Source of the DNA: VRUG01 sp965372745 | GTDB lineage: Bacteria > Planctomycetota > Phycisphaerae > Sedimentisphaerales > Anaerobacaceae | DNA length: 40,542 nucleotides | Assembly: GCA_965372745.1 (NCBI GenBank) | Contig: CBDVDM010000014.1 | Coordinates: forward strand, 1 to 40,542 | Reading direction: 5' to 3' | Shown here: positions 23,805 to 31,595 of the stretch, one piece after another | How positions within the stretch are numbered: the stretch's first letter is position 1 | Layout: every line of letters begins with the position of its first letter | Position numbers and translations under genes: made by a program | Notes under the pieces: generated by a model | Databases searched by the model: none | Seen by the model: only the letters and a program-made list of their open reading frames with translations | Told to the model about the DNA's origin: nothing

Positions 23805-24953
23805 TCAATCAAGCTTTTTGGGAAATGACTTTATGCCTAATAATTCAGCAAATTTCTTTGGGATATCCGTATTGTCTTGCACTCCACTAAATTCTTCCGC
23901 TTTTGGTCCGAACGCATATACAGGCACAGTCACGCCCGAATGACCGCCCGTTGACCAGCCCAAATCCAATTTGCCTTCAAAATCACCCCCTATGATAGTC
24001 AATCCACCTGTTTCGTGGTCGGCTGTGACAACTACCAATGTTTGCCTGTCTTTCAATGCAAAATCAATAACTGCCTTAACCGCCTTATCGAATTCGAGCG
24101 TCTGTTTGACAACACCATCGGCGTCATGACTGTGAGCCTCCCAGTCAATCTGACTGCCCTCAACCATCAGGAAAAATCCTTTATCTTCCAAATTTAGAAC
24201 CTCAATCGCCTTTTTGGCAAGCTCAGCTAAACTCGGCTCAGGCGGTTCTGTGCTTAAAGGCCCATCTTGAAATAACCCGAGAACTTTTCCACCTTTAACA
24301 GCCTTCAACTGCTCTGCGGTTTCAATATACAAATATCCTGACCTTTTAGCCTCTTCTATGAGGTTTCGATTGTCACTGCGTTTGCTTTTTTTGTCTGTCT
24401 TAGGCAGAAAAAACTTCCGCCCGCCGCCAAACAAAACAGTCACCTCATTTCCAATTAACTGCTCTGCAATTTTATCTTCCATATAACGTGAAGTAACATG
24501 AGAGCCGAATGACGCCGGTGTCGCATGACTTATCGTGGAAGTTGCAACCAAACCGGTGGCCAAGCCTTTTTTCTTTGCTGCTTCGAGTATCGTTTCAAAC
24601 TTTGTCCCGTCAGGTGCCATACTAATCATGCCATTATTGGTTTTTACCCCTGTCGCCAATGCTGTCCCTGCCGCTGCTGAATCTGTTACTACTGCATCTG
24701 CCGAATGTGTTCGCATCAAACCTGTTACCGGCATCTGTTCCATATTCAGCTTGCCGTCTATTCCCCGGCTCTTTACACACGCCAGCATCACATGCGCCGT
24801 ACCCATCCCATCGCCAATACAAAATATTATGTTCCTAACCTCTTTACTGTCTGAAACCGGACAGGTAGTGATAGAACAGCTAATAGAAACTATCACTATA
24901 AGGATTGTCAAAACTAAATATGCAGACTTTAAAACCTTACCACCAATTTTCAT
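23805..24953 (-). CDS. Alkaline phosphatase, PhoA family lipoprotein
   Basis: The 382-residue protein hydrolyses phosphate monoesters outside the cytoplasm. The leader ends at a likely lipobox Cys (IVSISC26), so it is probably membrane-anchored. Active-site features are in place: IIFCIGDGMG (metal Asp48), VVTDSAAAGTALATG (nucleophile Ser92), ISHATPASFGSHV, MVEGSQIDWEAHSHD, VVVTADHETGG and STGGHSGVTVPVYAFG. The ATG overlaps the comEC stop by 4 nt (ATGA), so the two genes are coupled. A small barrel-domain ORF follows directly. No Pho box could be assigned. Confidence 0.94.
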   Translation of the reverse strand: MKIGGKVLKSAYLVLTILIVIVSISCSITTCPVSDSKEVRNIIFCIGDGMGTAHVMLACVKSRGIDGKLNMEQMPVTGLMRTHSADAVVTDSAAAGTALATGVKTNNGMISMAPDGTKFETILEAAKKKGLATGLVATSTISHATPASFGSHVTSRYMEDKIAEQLIGNEVTVLFGGGRKFFLPKTDKKSKRSDNRNLIEEAKRSGYLYIETAEQLKAVKGGKVLGLFQDGPLSTEPPEPSLAELAKKAIEVLNLEDKGFFLMVEGSQIDWEAHSHDADGVVKQTLEFDKAVKAVIDFALKDRQTLVVVTADHETGGLTIIGGDFEGKLDLGWSTGGHSGVTVPVYAFGPKAEEFSGVQDNTDIPKKFAELLGIKSFPKKLD

Positions 24954-27355
24954 AATCCTGTTTCCTTAATTCTAAATTTACTCGTCTTAATCTTACCGCT
25001 TTTGTCAATACTAACCGTAATTGCACCATCTCGATATGTAAAAAACTGTTTTTTACTATCAATTCTCTGTTCCCCCAGCTTTTTAAAACTCCGCCTGCCG
25101 CAACTGCATATCAAAATATTCGCATCGAGTCTTTCAAGGAAATCAGGCTTTAAGGTATTTACCGAACCGTGATGAGGAACAACCACAACCGCAGGTTCAA
25201 GCTCAGGGTATAATCGCTGAATTTGCTTTTGCGCATATTTTTCTATATCAGATGTCAAAAGTATCCGCACACCTGCATATTCGAGCAACGAAACGGATGA
25301 TTTATCATTGTCACTTAATTCAAGGCCCTTTTCTATTTCCCCTACCGGCCAAAGCATCTTTATTTCAGCATCACTATCAAAATCCGGTATATCATCTAAT
25401 TTCTGTACTTCATATCCTGTTTCCTTTAGCGTCTTGCACAAAAAGGCCTCTATATTATATCCAGCCGGCTTTTTGAAAAATGTCTCGCCGGCATAAATGC
25501 CTCCAACCGAACAATGCTCAGCTACCTCCGGTATCCCGTTTATATGGTCTATATCTCCATGACTTATAAAAATCGCGTCCAGCCTGTTTATGCCGCTATA
25601 ATCCAGAAATCCACGAACAATCCTGTTGCCAACGTCACTGACTCCGATAGAGCCTGCATCAAACAGAACATTTGCCTTGCCCGGAAGCTGAACCACTATC
25701 GCCTGACCATGACCAACATCGAGAGTTGTCATAACCAGGTCATCACGATATATCCTCTGATATTTTGTAACTGTCAAAAATACAACTATCACTAAAGCCA
25801 TTACCGTACACAGCACCTTTTTGAAAATTGGTCTTCTAAAATTGACAAACACGATAGCCAGAATAAAACAATAATAGAAAACAATTAACCACAATGGCAC
25901 ATGACCTATCAGTATCTGTGAAACATCCAGCTTTGCCAAAAAATCTACAATCCAAATTAAAAATCGAGACAGCTCATTTACAATCATCCCCAAAAACATC
26001 GCTATAGTCGGCAATAACAATGCCAGAGCCAGTTTCAAATATCCGACAATTAAAATAAAAGCTATAAACGGGAATACTATAACTGTCCAGATACTCGTAA
26101 GAGGGTTAATTGTGTAAAAATGATACAGCAAAACACCGGCACTGCCTAACCATGCCGCAATGCCAATAGCAAAAAGATTTAACACAAATGGCCCCGGCTT
26201 GGAACTCATACGAAAAAACAGACTTGTTTTAGGTATATTCAATTTCCATAAATGACCTGTTATTTTTTCATATAAGAAGAAATGAATTCGCTCTGTAAAA
26301 ATCAAAATTCCGAGGACAGCTGCAAACGATAGTTGCCAGCCGGCATCAAATAATCCCGTTGGCCTGACCAAAAGCAAAATTATTGCTGCTAAAGATAATG
26401 TATTAACGGAATTTGGATGTCTGCGAAAGAAAAATGAAACGCAAAAAACGATACTTATAACCGCCGCTCGAAGTGTCGGTGCCCGGGTTGGAACTATTAA
26501 CAAAAATATAATTACAGCAATTATACAAACAGCTGCCCGCCATTTTTTCAAAAGTCCAGCCGTCTTGCACAACCACCACACTATCCCAACAAAAATACCA
26601 AGATGCATCCCGCTGAGACTTATAAAATGCAGTAGCCCGGTCCTGCGAAATGCCTCGTAAGTATCACTGTCGATATCCCCTCGATAACCCAACAGCAGCG
26701 CCTTAAGCAATCCCTCGCTTGTCTCTTCCAATGACCCGTCATTAACCAATGCCTGATGGGCCTTTTCTTGCAGGCTTTGTCTTAATTTCGCAAAAAAACC
26801 CTTGCCGCTATCTTTTAATACTTTGACAGCCTCTCTCGATTTAACCGATGCACCGACAAGAATATTTTTTCTCGCTAAGTATTTAGCTGTGTCAAACTGC
26901 CCCGGATTAGTCGCTCCCTTAAACCTGCCGAGCCAGCAGTCAATCTGCACATAATCACCAGTCTTTAAATCCATCACCGGCTCATCGACATATACCTTTA
27001 CTGTGCCGCTGACTTTTCCCCACCCGTCAACAGACTTTGCCTCTTTTAGCTTAAGATAAAAACTGCTTGCTGGGTCGCCGAACTGGAACTTGCCAAATTT
27101 CCATCTATCTGTTTTTCTGACATAAGGCTCAGTAATTATTATTCCGCGAATAGTTGCTAATGTTCTCTCCTGCCCTGCAAGATTGGCTATATCATTCGAC
27201 TTTAGGTTATAAAAGCCGGCCAGACGAACACCGCCTGCACACATAAAACAAATCAGCGCCAGATAAGCTGCCACATAAGTTGGGTTTACTTTTTTTTTCG
27301 AAATACGAGATGTGAGATACGAGATACGCAATTGTTGCAATTGCGCAAAACCCAA
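24950..27355 (-). CDS. comEC: ComEC/Rec2 DNA-uptake channel protein, main part (N-terminus lost to a frameshift)
   Basis: This 801-codon frame holds the ComEC core: a DUF4131-like N-terminal region (RGIIITEPYVRK), the multi-helix competence domain (LLKALLLGYRGDIDSDTYEAFRRTGLLHFISLSGMHLGI) and a C-terminal metallo-beta-lactamase fold (TTLDVGHGQAIVVQLPG, FISHGDIDHINGIPE, VVVPHHGSVNT). It transports single-stranded DNA across the inner membrane in competent bacteria. Residues 1-19 of this frame are an out-of-frame reading; the genuine N-terminus lies in the overlapping frame at 27207-27530. The two join if one A is removed from a run of nine A at 27290-27298. The stop overlaps the alkaline phosphatase start (ATGA). 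Confidence 0.9.
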   Translation of the reverse strand: MGFAQLQQLRISYLTSRISKKKVNPTYVAAYLALICFMCAGGVRLAGFYNLKSNDIANLAGQERTLATIRGIIITEPYVRKTDRWKFGKFQFGDPASSFYLKLKEAKSVDGWGKVSGTVKVYVDEPVMDLKTGDYVQIDCWLGRFKGATNPGQFDTAKYLARKNILVGASVKSREAVKVLKDSGKGFFAKLRQSLQEKAHQALVNDGSLEETSEGLLKALLLGYRGDIDSDTYEAFRRTGLLHFISLSGMHLGIFVGIVWWLCKTAGLLKKWRAAVCIIAVIIFLLIVPTRAPTLRAAVISIVFCVSFFFRRHPNSVNTLSLAAIILLLVRPTGLFDAGWQLSFAAVLGILIFTERIHFFLYEKITGHLWKLNIPKTSLFFRMSSKPGPFVLNLFAIGIAAWLGSAGVLLYHFYTINPLTSIWTVIVFPFIAFILIVGYLKLALALLLPTIAMFLGMIVNELSRFLIWIVDFLAKLDVSQILIGHVPLWLIVFYYCFILAIVFVNFRRPIFKKVLCTVMALVIVVFLTVTKYQRIYRDDLVMTTLDVGHGQAIVVQLPGKANVLFDAGSIGVSDVGNRIVRGFLDYSGINRLDAIFISHGDIDHINGIPEVAEHCSVGGIYAGETFFKKPAGYNIEAFLCKTLKETGYEVQKLDDIPDFDSDAEIKMLWPVGEIEKGLELSDNDKSSVSLLEYAGVRILLTSDIEKYAQKQIQRLYPELEPAVVVVPHHGSVNTLKPDFLERLDANILICSCGRRSFKKLGEQRIDSKKQFFTYRDGAITVSIDKSGKIKTSKFRIKETGL

Positions 27356-27530
27356 GCAAAACGAACCAAAACCATACTCCGAGATGCAAATTCTGCTGTA
27401 AAATAATACCCGCTATCAGACCGATAGCCAAAAACAGCAAGGGAGTGGTAGTTACAATTTTTTTATGAAAATCTCTGCCCCCGCCTAATTGTTCATCAAT
27501 TAACTTTAATCTTCGCTGTATGTCATCCAT
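27207..27530 (-). pseudogene. comEC: N-terminal part of comEC in a shifted frame
   Basis: The ATG at 27530 opens a frame whose first roughly 77 residues look genuine: a charged start (MDDIQRRLKLIDEQL) and two membrane helices (TPLLFLAIGLIAGIILQQN and VWFWFVLLGFCAIATIAYLV). After the A9 run the frame becomes nonsense (SKPNLCGSLSGAD). The other frame reads KKVNPTYVAAYLALICFMCAGG from there, continuing the membrane region. With eight A the whole gene would run 27530 to 24950, about 859 residues, a usual ComEC length. A sequencing error, a phase-variable tract or transcriptional slippage could each explain this. Confidence 0.8.
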
Positions 27531-27650
27531 TGCGAAACAGACTACAGATTCAAACCTAAAGACTCAAGTTTAATTTCACCACAGGGTCATTCCGTGCTTT
27601 CCTGTTTCTGCAATATGTTGGCGGGGGACACGGGAACCAAAAATATTTAG

Positions 27651-27695
27651 CACCACGAGCCTGCCCTGAACATAGTTGAAGGGTTCTACGTGGTG
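27651..27695. repeat. CCTTCG...CTCAGG-type element, copy 2 (inverted, diverged)
   Basis: CACCACG and CGTGGTG form a 7-bp outer stem around CCCTGAACATAGTTGAAGGG, the reverse-oriented, diverged form of the repeat core. It sits in the 225-nt non-coding gap upstream of comEC and downstream of the CBS gene on the minus strand. Confidence 0.5.
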
Positions 27696-27755
27696 TCACT
27701 TTAAGTTTGCCTATGTGCTGACGAAGAATTTTTTATACGACATACTATATACAAT

Positions 27756-28166
27756 TTACACAGCAGCTATCGTCTTGTTTTGCTGCTTTAGATGAAGAAT
27801 ATACTTAATTATGTCGCGTTTGCTGATAATACCGGCAAGTTTGCCGTTTGATAAAATTGGTACCCTGCGGAAATGGTTTGTGATAAAGCTGTCACATATT
27901 TCTATCAGGCTCTCATTCTCATCGAAGCTTACAATTTCTTTCGTCATGAATTTCTCGACGCTGCTGGGGTTGTCATCTACTCCATCATAGTATAAAAGCT
28001 TCATAACATCCTTTTCGGTTATAATTCCTGCCAGTGTCATATCTTCATTCACAACCGGCAACCCGGTGATATTATTCTCAATCAAAAGCTGTATCGCATC
28101 ATATATCGGTGTATCTGTCCTGCAGCTTATCACTGCACTTATCATTATGTCTTTTGCTTTGGACAT
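27756..28166 (-). CDS. Tandem CBS-domain protein
   Basis: The 136-residue protein is nothing but a pair of CBS domains (a Bateman module). The first covers about residues 1-60 (AKDIMISAVISCRTDTPIYDAIQLLIENNITGLPVVNED, then GIITEKDVMK) and the second about 68-130 (VEKFMTKEIVSFDENESLIEICDSF, RRVPILSNGKLAGIISKRDIIKYI). Such modules usually sense adenine nucleotides and act on a partner protein; none is apparent here. It is divergent from the SPOR-like gene and stands alone on its strand. Confidence 0.9.
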   Translation of the reverse strand: MSKAKDIMISAVISCRTDTPIYDAIQLLIENNITGLPVVNEDMTLAGIITEKDVMKLLYYDGVDDNPSSVEKFMTKEIVSFDENESLIEICDSFITNHFRRVPILSNGKLAGIISKRDIIKYILHLKQQNKTIAAV

Positions 28167-28346
28167 CTTTATTTCCTTTAAAACAAAGTCTCAATTTAGT
28201 CTTCCACTGTATACTTCTGTTCTATCGGCTAAAAAGCGGCCACGGAAAATTCTTATTTTCAAAAAATTTTCGTATGTCCCATATTTTTTGGCTCAAAAAT
28301 GCACTTAAACGTTTACCTGGCCTTCAAAATAATTCTCTTTTTACCA

Positions 28347-28375
28347 TTGAAATTCGGACTCAAATACTGTAAGAA
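28347..28375 (+). promoter_or_regulatory. Possible promoter for the SPOR-like gene
   Basis: TTGAAA (28347-28352), a 17-nt spacer, then TAAGAA (28370-28375), about 25 nt before the ATG at 28400. The -10 match is only moderate. Confidence 0.3.
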
Positions 28376-28399
28376 TGATTTGAATTGAGGGCATTAGCT

Positions 28400-29140
28400 A
28401 TGGTACGAAATCGTGGCAGAAAATCTTTGTATGAGGTCTTCGGCAAAAACAAGCCTAAATCCGGCTATACTAAGCTTATAGAGCGGCTAAAACCCGCCGG
28501 CAGTACCGAAGAACCCCAGACTGCCGCTGAAACACCAATTCCGCACCGGATGCCCGCTGAAAGTATGCTCAAATGGCCCCGAAAACCAAGACTGTTTCAG
28601 TTCAATGCCGGCAGGGTCGAAATCTCAATTCCGTATCAGCTTGCTATCGCAATCGTACTTGCGATTGTGTTTATTGCACTGGTTTTCTACCGGTTAGGCC
28701 AGATAAGCTATAAAAACGTAATGGACGAATCGCCGAATCAGCCTCAAAAAGCATCTAATGCTGTAAATTCGCCGAAAATCAGGTCTAAAACGCCAGTTGC
28801 TGCCAAAAACTTATCGAAAATCCAAAGACCTGCTATACCTGCAAAATCGAAAGGCTCAAACCGTATTGTCATACAGACCTGGGCGGAAAAGGCTCAATTG
28901 GAACCGGTGAAATGGTATTTTGCTAAAAGTGGTATAAAAACCGAAATCCGCAAAATCGGCGGTGTTTATTACCTGCTGACAGCCGAAAAATACCAGAATC
29001 CCCAAACCCCCGGAACCGACGGCCATAAGGCCTTACAGCGGATAGTTAAGCTTGGGACAAATTACAAGCCGCCGTCCGGATACGCTACTTTCGGGAAAAA
29101 ACCCTTCCACGATGCGTATGGAATGAAATTTGATGATTGA
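28400..29140 (+). CDS. Membrane protein with a C-terminal SPOR-like domain
   Basis: I start at the ATG at 28400, which has GAGGG about 9 nt upstream; an in-frame TTG at 28385 is the alternative. The 246-residue protein has a basic cytoplasmic N-terminal part (YEVFGKNKPKSGYTKLIERL), one membrane helix (LAIAIVLAIVFIALVFYRLG, about residues 81-103), a Pro/Lys/Ala-rich linker and a C-terminal domain of about 90 residues (RIVIQTWAEKAQLEPVKWYFAK, IKTEIRKIGGVYYLLTAEKY). That alternation resembles SPOR domains, which bind denuded peptidoglycan, but similarity is judged by eye only. It precedes the small basic protein gene. Confidence 0.65.
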   Translation: MVRNRGRKSLYEVFGKNKPKSGYTKLIERLKPAGSTEEPQTAAETPIPHRMPAESMLKWPRKPRLFQFNAGRVEISIPYQLAIAIVLAIVFIALVFYRLGQISYKNVMDESPNQPQKASNAVNSPKIRSKTPVAAKNLSKIQRPAIPAKSKGSNRIVIQTWAEKAQLEPVKWYFAKSGIKTEIRKIGGVYYLLTAEKYQNPQTPGTDGHKALQRIVKLGTNYKPPSGYATFGKKPFHDAYGMKFDD

Positions 29141-29165
29141 TTTTTTATTTGCACTGTGGTAAAAT
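29137..29165 (+). promoter_or_regulatory. Probable sigma-70-type promoter for the small basic protein
   Basis: TTGATT (29137-29142), a 17-nt spacer, then TAAAAT (29160-29165), 43 nt before the ATG at 29208. The -35 hexamer overlaps the TGA stop of the preceding gene. Confidence 0.5.
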
Positions 29166-29207
29166 CCCCTTTTTCGATTATAGCTAAAACTTTAGGAGTT
29201 GCGACAA

Positions 29208-29471
29208 ATGTCAATTGATAGGTCATTAAAAATCAAAGGCGCTCTGGAAAGGCATAGAAACGTGCTGAGCAGGGCAGAACGTATAGATTTGCTAAAAGAC
29301 GAGGAAAAATGGCATGAAGGTGATTCGTTGTTAGGATTGTCGAAAGTGGCACATAGGAAAAGCCATGCAGGTAGAAAAGCAGCTGAGGAAAAGGCAGCCG
29401 AAGCTGAAGGCGCCGAAGCTGCTATTGAGACAACCACAGAAACATCAGCAGAGGGTAAAAAAGAAGAATAA
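29208..29471 (+). CDS. PVC-type small basic protein
   Basis: The ATG at 29208 has AGGAG 8 nt upstream and gives 87 residues. The N-terminal half (MSIDRSLKIKGALERHRN, then VLSRAERIDLLKDEEKWHEGD and SLLGLSKVAHRK) is very close to the 'small basic protein' family I know from Chlamydiae, Verrucomicrobia and Planctomycetes. The C-terminal third is an Ala/Glu/Thr-rich tail (AAEEKAAEAEGAEAA) that is probably disordered. The function is unestablished; the basic N-terminus suggests RNA or ribosome binding. It has its own good promoter. It is the best lineage marker in the window. Confidence 0.9.
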   Translation: MSIDRSLKIKGALERHRNVLSRAERIDLLKDEEKWHEGDSLLGLSKVAHRKSHAGRKAAEEKAAEAEGAEAAIETTTETSAEGKKEE

Positions 29472-29593
29472 ATTCAACGCAGATACCTATGGCACAAGTT
29501 TTGCGGATTTAGAGATAGAGAATCAAAGTCTGAAACGTTGGGGTAAATATATACGCGTCACCGTTCCGGCGACGGCTAAACGAAATGGACAAA

Positions 29594-29638
29594 CCCCGTC
29601 ATCCCTTCGATAAACTCAGGACAGGCAAGATGACTGGG
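29594..29638. repeat. CCTTCG...CTCAGG element, copy 3
   Basis: CATCCCTTCGATAAACTCAGG is enclosed by the inverted arms GTCATC (29598-29603) and GATGAC (29629-29634), extended by flanking CCC/GGG. It lies in the 283-nt non-coding gap between the small basic protein and plsY. Confidence 0.55.
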
Positions 29639-29659
29639 CTAATCGGTAAGGGATAAAAC

Positions 29660-29680
29660 CCACGCAATAAAATTGCGTGG
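29660..29680. terminator. Hairpin in the convergent gap before plsY
   Basis: CCACGCAAT, AAA, ATTGCGTGG is a perfect 9-bp stem with a 3-base loop between convergent genes (small basic protein and plsY). No T-run follows on either strand, so it would be a weak bidirectional terminator. Confidence 0.4.
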
Positions 29681-29754
29681 ATAAACATACAGAAATTGCC
29701 CCGGCCAAGATGAATTTTTAGAAATGCCCTTAAATCTTGACTATTCCAGTTAGG

Positions 29755-30393
29755 CTATTTGTTGAAAACTTTACTCTCCGTACCAGCTATTATTCTTTGT
29801 ATATTTTCCCTGTGTCGTATTATGACCATTACGGGAATCGCAATTGCAGCGGTAAGTAAAGGCCAAAGTTCTGCAAAACTCCATTCTGCCTTCAGTGCGA
29901 TTGCAATAATTAAAATTAGCGGGAAAGCTATCGAGGCTGCGATTGAACCGAGTGAAATATAGCGCCAAATCAATACGAAAAATACCCAGACCAGAATTGC
30001 AACACCGGCACAGATTGTATAGTAAGGCCAGAGCCCAAGGGCTACACCGAAACTGACAGCTACGCCTTTGCCGCCTTTGAACTTCAAATATAAAGGGAAA
30101 ATATGTCCCAATACAGCAGCAATACCTACAAGAAGCCACATTAAAAGCCCTAAAACCTCCGGAGGTGACGACACGATTTTACCGCCTATAAGCATGGGCA
30201 CAAGCCCTTTAAATACATCCAGGCAGAAACAAAAGTATCCCCATTTTTTTCCAAGCGCACGCGATAAGTTAGTTGCACCGATATTACCAGAGCCGATTTT
30301 TCGCAGGTTTTTACCGTGAGCCCTGGCTATGATAACACCAAAGGGAATCGAACCTAATAGATAAGCGAAAGTAATCAAAATTATAAAATTCAT
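29755..30393 (-). CDS. plsY: Glycerol-3-phosphate acyltransferase PlsY
   Basis: The 212-residue integral membrane protein transfers acyl groups from acyl-phosphate to glycerol 3-phosphate, the first step of phospholipid synthesis. The three conserved loops are visible: GSIPFGVIIARAHGKNLR with GSGNIGATNLSRALG, LKFKGGKGVAVSFG, and later HRENIQRIIAGTE. About five membrane segments are present. It is the last gene of the minus-strand envelope cluster and starts 2 nt after the glycosyltransferase stop, so it is cotranscribed. Confidence 0.96.
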   Translation of the reverse strand: MNFIILITFAYLLGSIPFGVIIARAHGKNLRKIGSGNIGATNLSRALGKKWGYFCFCLDVFKGLVPMLIGGKIVSSPPEVLGLLMWLLVGIAAVLGHIFPLYLKFKGGKGVAVSFGVALGLWPYYTICAGVAILVWVFFVLIWRYISLGSIAASIAFPLILIIAIALKAEWSFAELWPLLTAAIAIPVMVIIRHRENIQRIIAGTESKVFNK

Positions 30394-30395
30394 TC

Positions 30396-31583
30396 TTATC
30401 CCCGTTTTTCAAGTATCAGCTCGTAAAGAGCTTTGAGTTCTTTTACAACTCTTACTGTACTGACATGGGCCTTGAGGTTATCTTCGGCAATAGCCTGTGA
30501 GGCTTTTTGAATATTCTCTGTGTCTGCAAAATAAGCAATCGCATCTGCCAGCGCCTGGGTATTTTCCGGCGATTCAATGACAATGCCATGCCGGTTGTTT
30601 TCGAATAAATCCGTTGCACCGTTGAATTTGGTTGTGATGACCGGCTTTTCAACAGCTAACGCTTCGAGTATATATCTGCTTGACGGGTCATAAAAGGTTG
30701 GCAATACCGCAACATCGATTATCGAGAGCGCATTTTGAATATGTCTGACGGAGCCTAAAAAAATTATTTTGTTATTTACACTTAATTTTTTCGCTAAATG
30801 ACGGTATTTATATGATTTGTCGCTGCCGGCAACAATTAAGTAAACAGGTTTTTGAGTGGAATAACTTTGCACCAATTGCATTGCCTTTATCAAACAGCAT
30901 AGTCCTTTTAATCTAAAATTATTTGCAACAAAAAGCAAAAACACGGGCTCGTCTGCTTCTTTTAAACCTAATTGAATCATTATCTGCGAACGAAGTTTGT
31001 CCGCATCTGACCGGTCGATTTGTTTATTTGTATTTACGCCATTACGAATTATCACGATTTGTTCTTCGTTTACGCTATAATGCTTTTTGAATTGCCTGGC
31101 AACGTATTGCGACAGTGCGACAATGACAGGCCCATCCGGATTTTTGCATAGTTTTTTCTCGGCTTTTAAAAGTCTTGTCCTGCGAATATTGGCAAATGCC
31201 GTAAGTTTTTTGTAAGAGGCAACGATTTTGTTTTGATAACTTGCTGCGTTTTGAATTATAGCTTCAGCGTAACTGCCGCCCCGGGGCTGATAGATATCCG
31301 CAAAATCAAAAGGGACAAAGCTGTGGACTATATCATAATGGTTTTCTTTGAGATGATTTCTTAATGCCTTTTCGAAAATCGCAAAACTTACACGTTTACC
31401 GGCTGTATCCCGGCAGAGCAGGTGAATGTTCTTGCTGTCTGTTCGGCCTTTAGCTGCCAGTATATCCACTTTAAATCCTGCCCCGGCCAAAGACGTCGAC
31501 AGCTCAAAAGCAGAGCGTTCCGCACCTCCAAGAATTATATTCGCCCGCTCGATTATAATTGCGACCTTTTTCTTCATCGTCAT
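30396..31583 (-). CDS. GT4-family glycosyltransferase
   Basis: The 395-residue GT-B fold enzyme has the N-terminal acceptor loop (RANIILGGAERSAFELSTSL), KENHYDIVHSFVPF, VIIRNGVNT, the donor-site lysine region (NNFRLKGLCCLIKAMQLV) and the C-terminal ALSIIDVAVLPTFYDPSSRYILEALAVEKPVITTKFNG. The spacing Y-D-P-S-S...LEAL corresponds to the E-x7-E region of GT4 enzymes. In context, between the heptosyltransferase-kinase and plsY, it probably adds a sugar to the lipopolysaccharide core, like WaaG. The donor is unknown. Two nearby ATG codons (31583 and 31577) could start it. Confidence 0.9.
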   Translation of the reverse strand: MTMKKKVAIIIERANIILGGAERSAFELSTSLAGAGFKVDILAAKGRTDSKNIHLLCRDTAGKRVSFAIFEKALRNHLKENHYDIVHSFVPFDFADIYQPRGGSYAEAIIQNAASYQNKIVASYKKLTAFANIRRTRLLKAEKKLCKNPDGPVIVALSQYVARQFKKHYSVNEEQIVIIRNGVNTNKQIDRSDADKLRSQIMIQLGLKEADEPVFLLFVANNFRLKGLCCLIKAMQLVQSYSTQKPVYLIVAGSDKSYKYRHLAKKLSVNNKIIFLGSVRHIQNALSIIDVAVLPTFYDPSSRYILEALAVEKPVITTKFNGATDLFENNRHGIVIESPENTQALADAIAYFADTENIQKASQAIAEDNLKAHVSTVRVVKELKALYELILEKRG

Positions 31584-31595
31584 TTGCCTTCAAAC

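Noticed and set aside
29365..29613. Plus-strand ORF overlapping the small basic protein
   Set aside because: It is a different frame of the Ala/Glu-rich tail that runs into non-coding repeat DNA.
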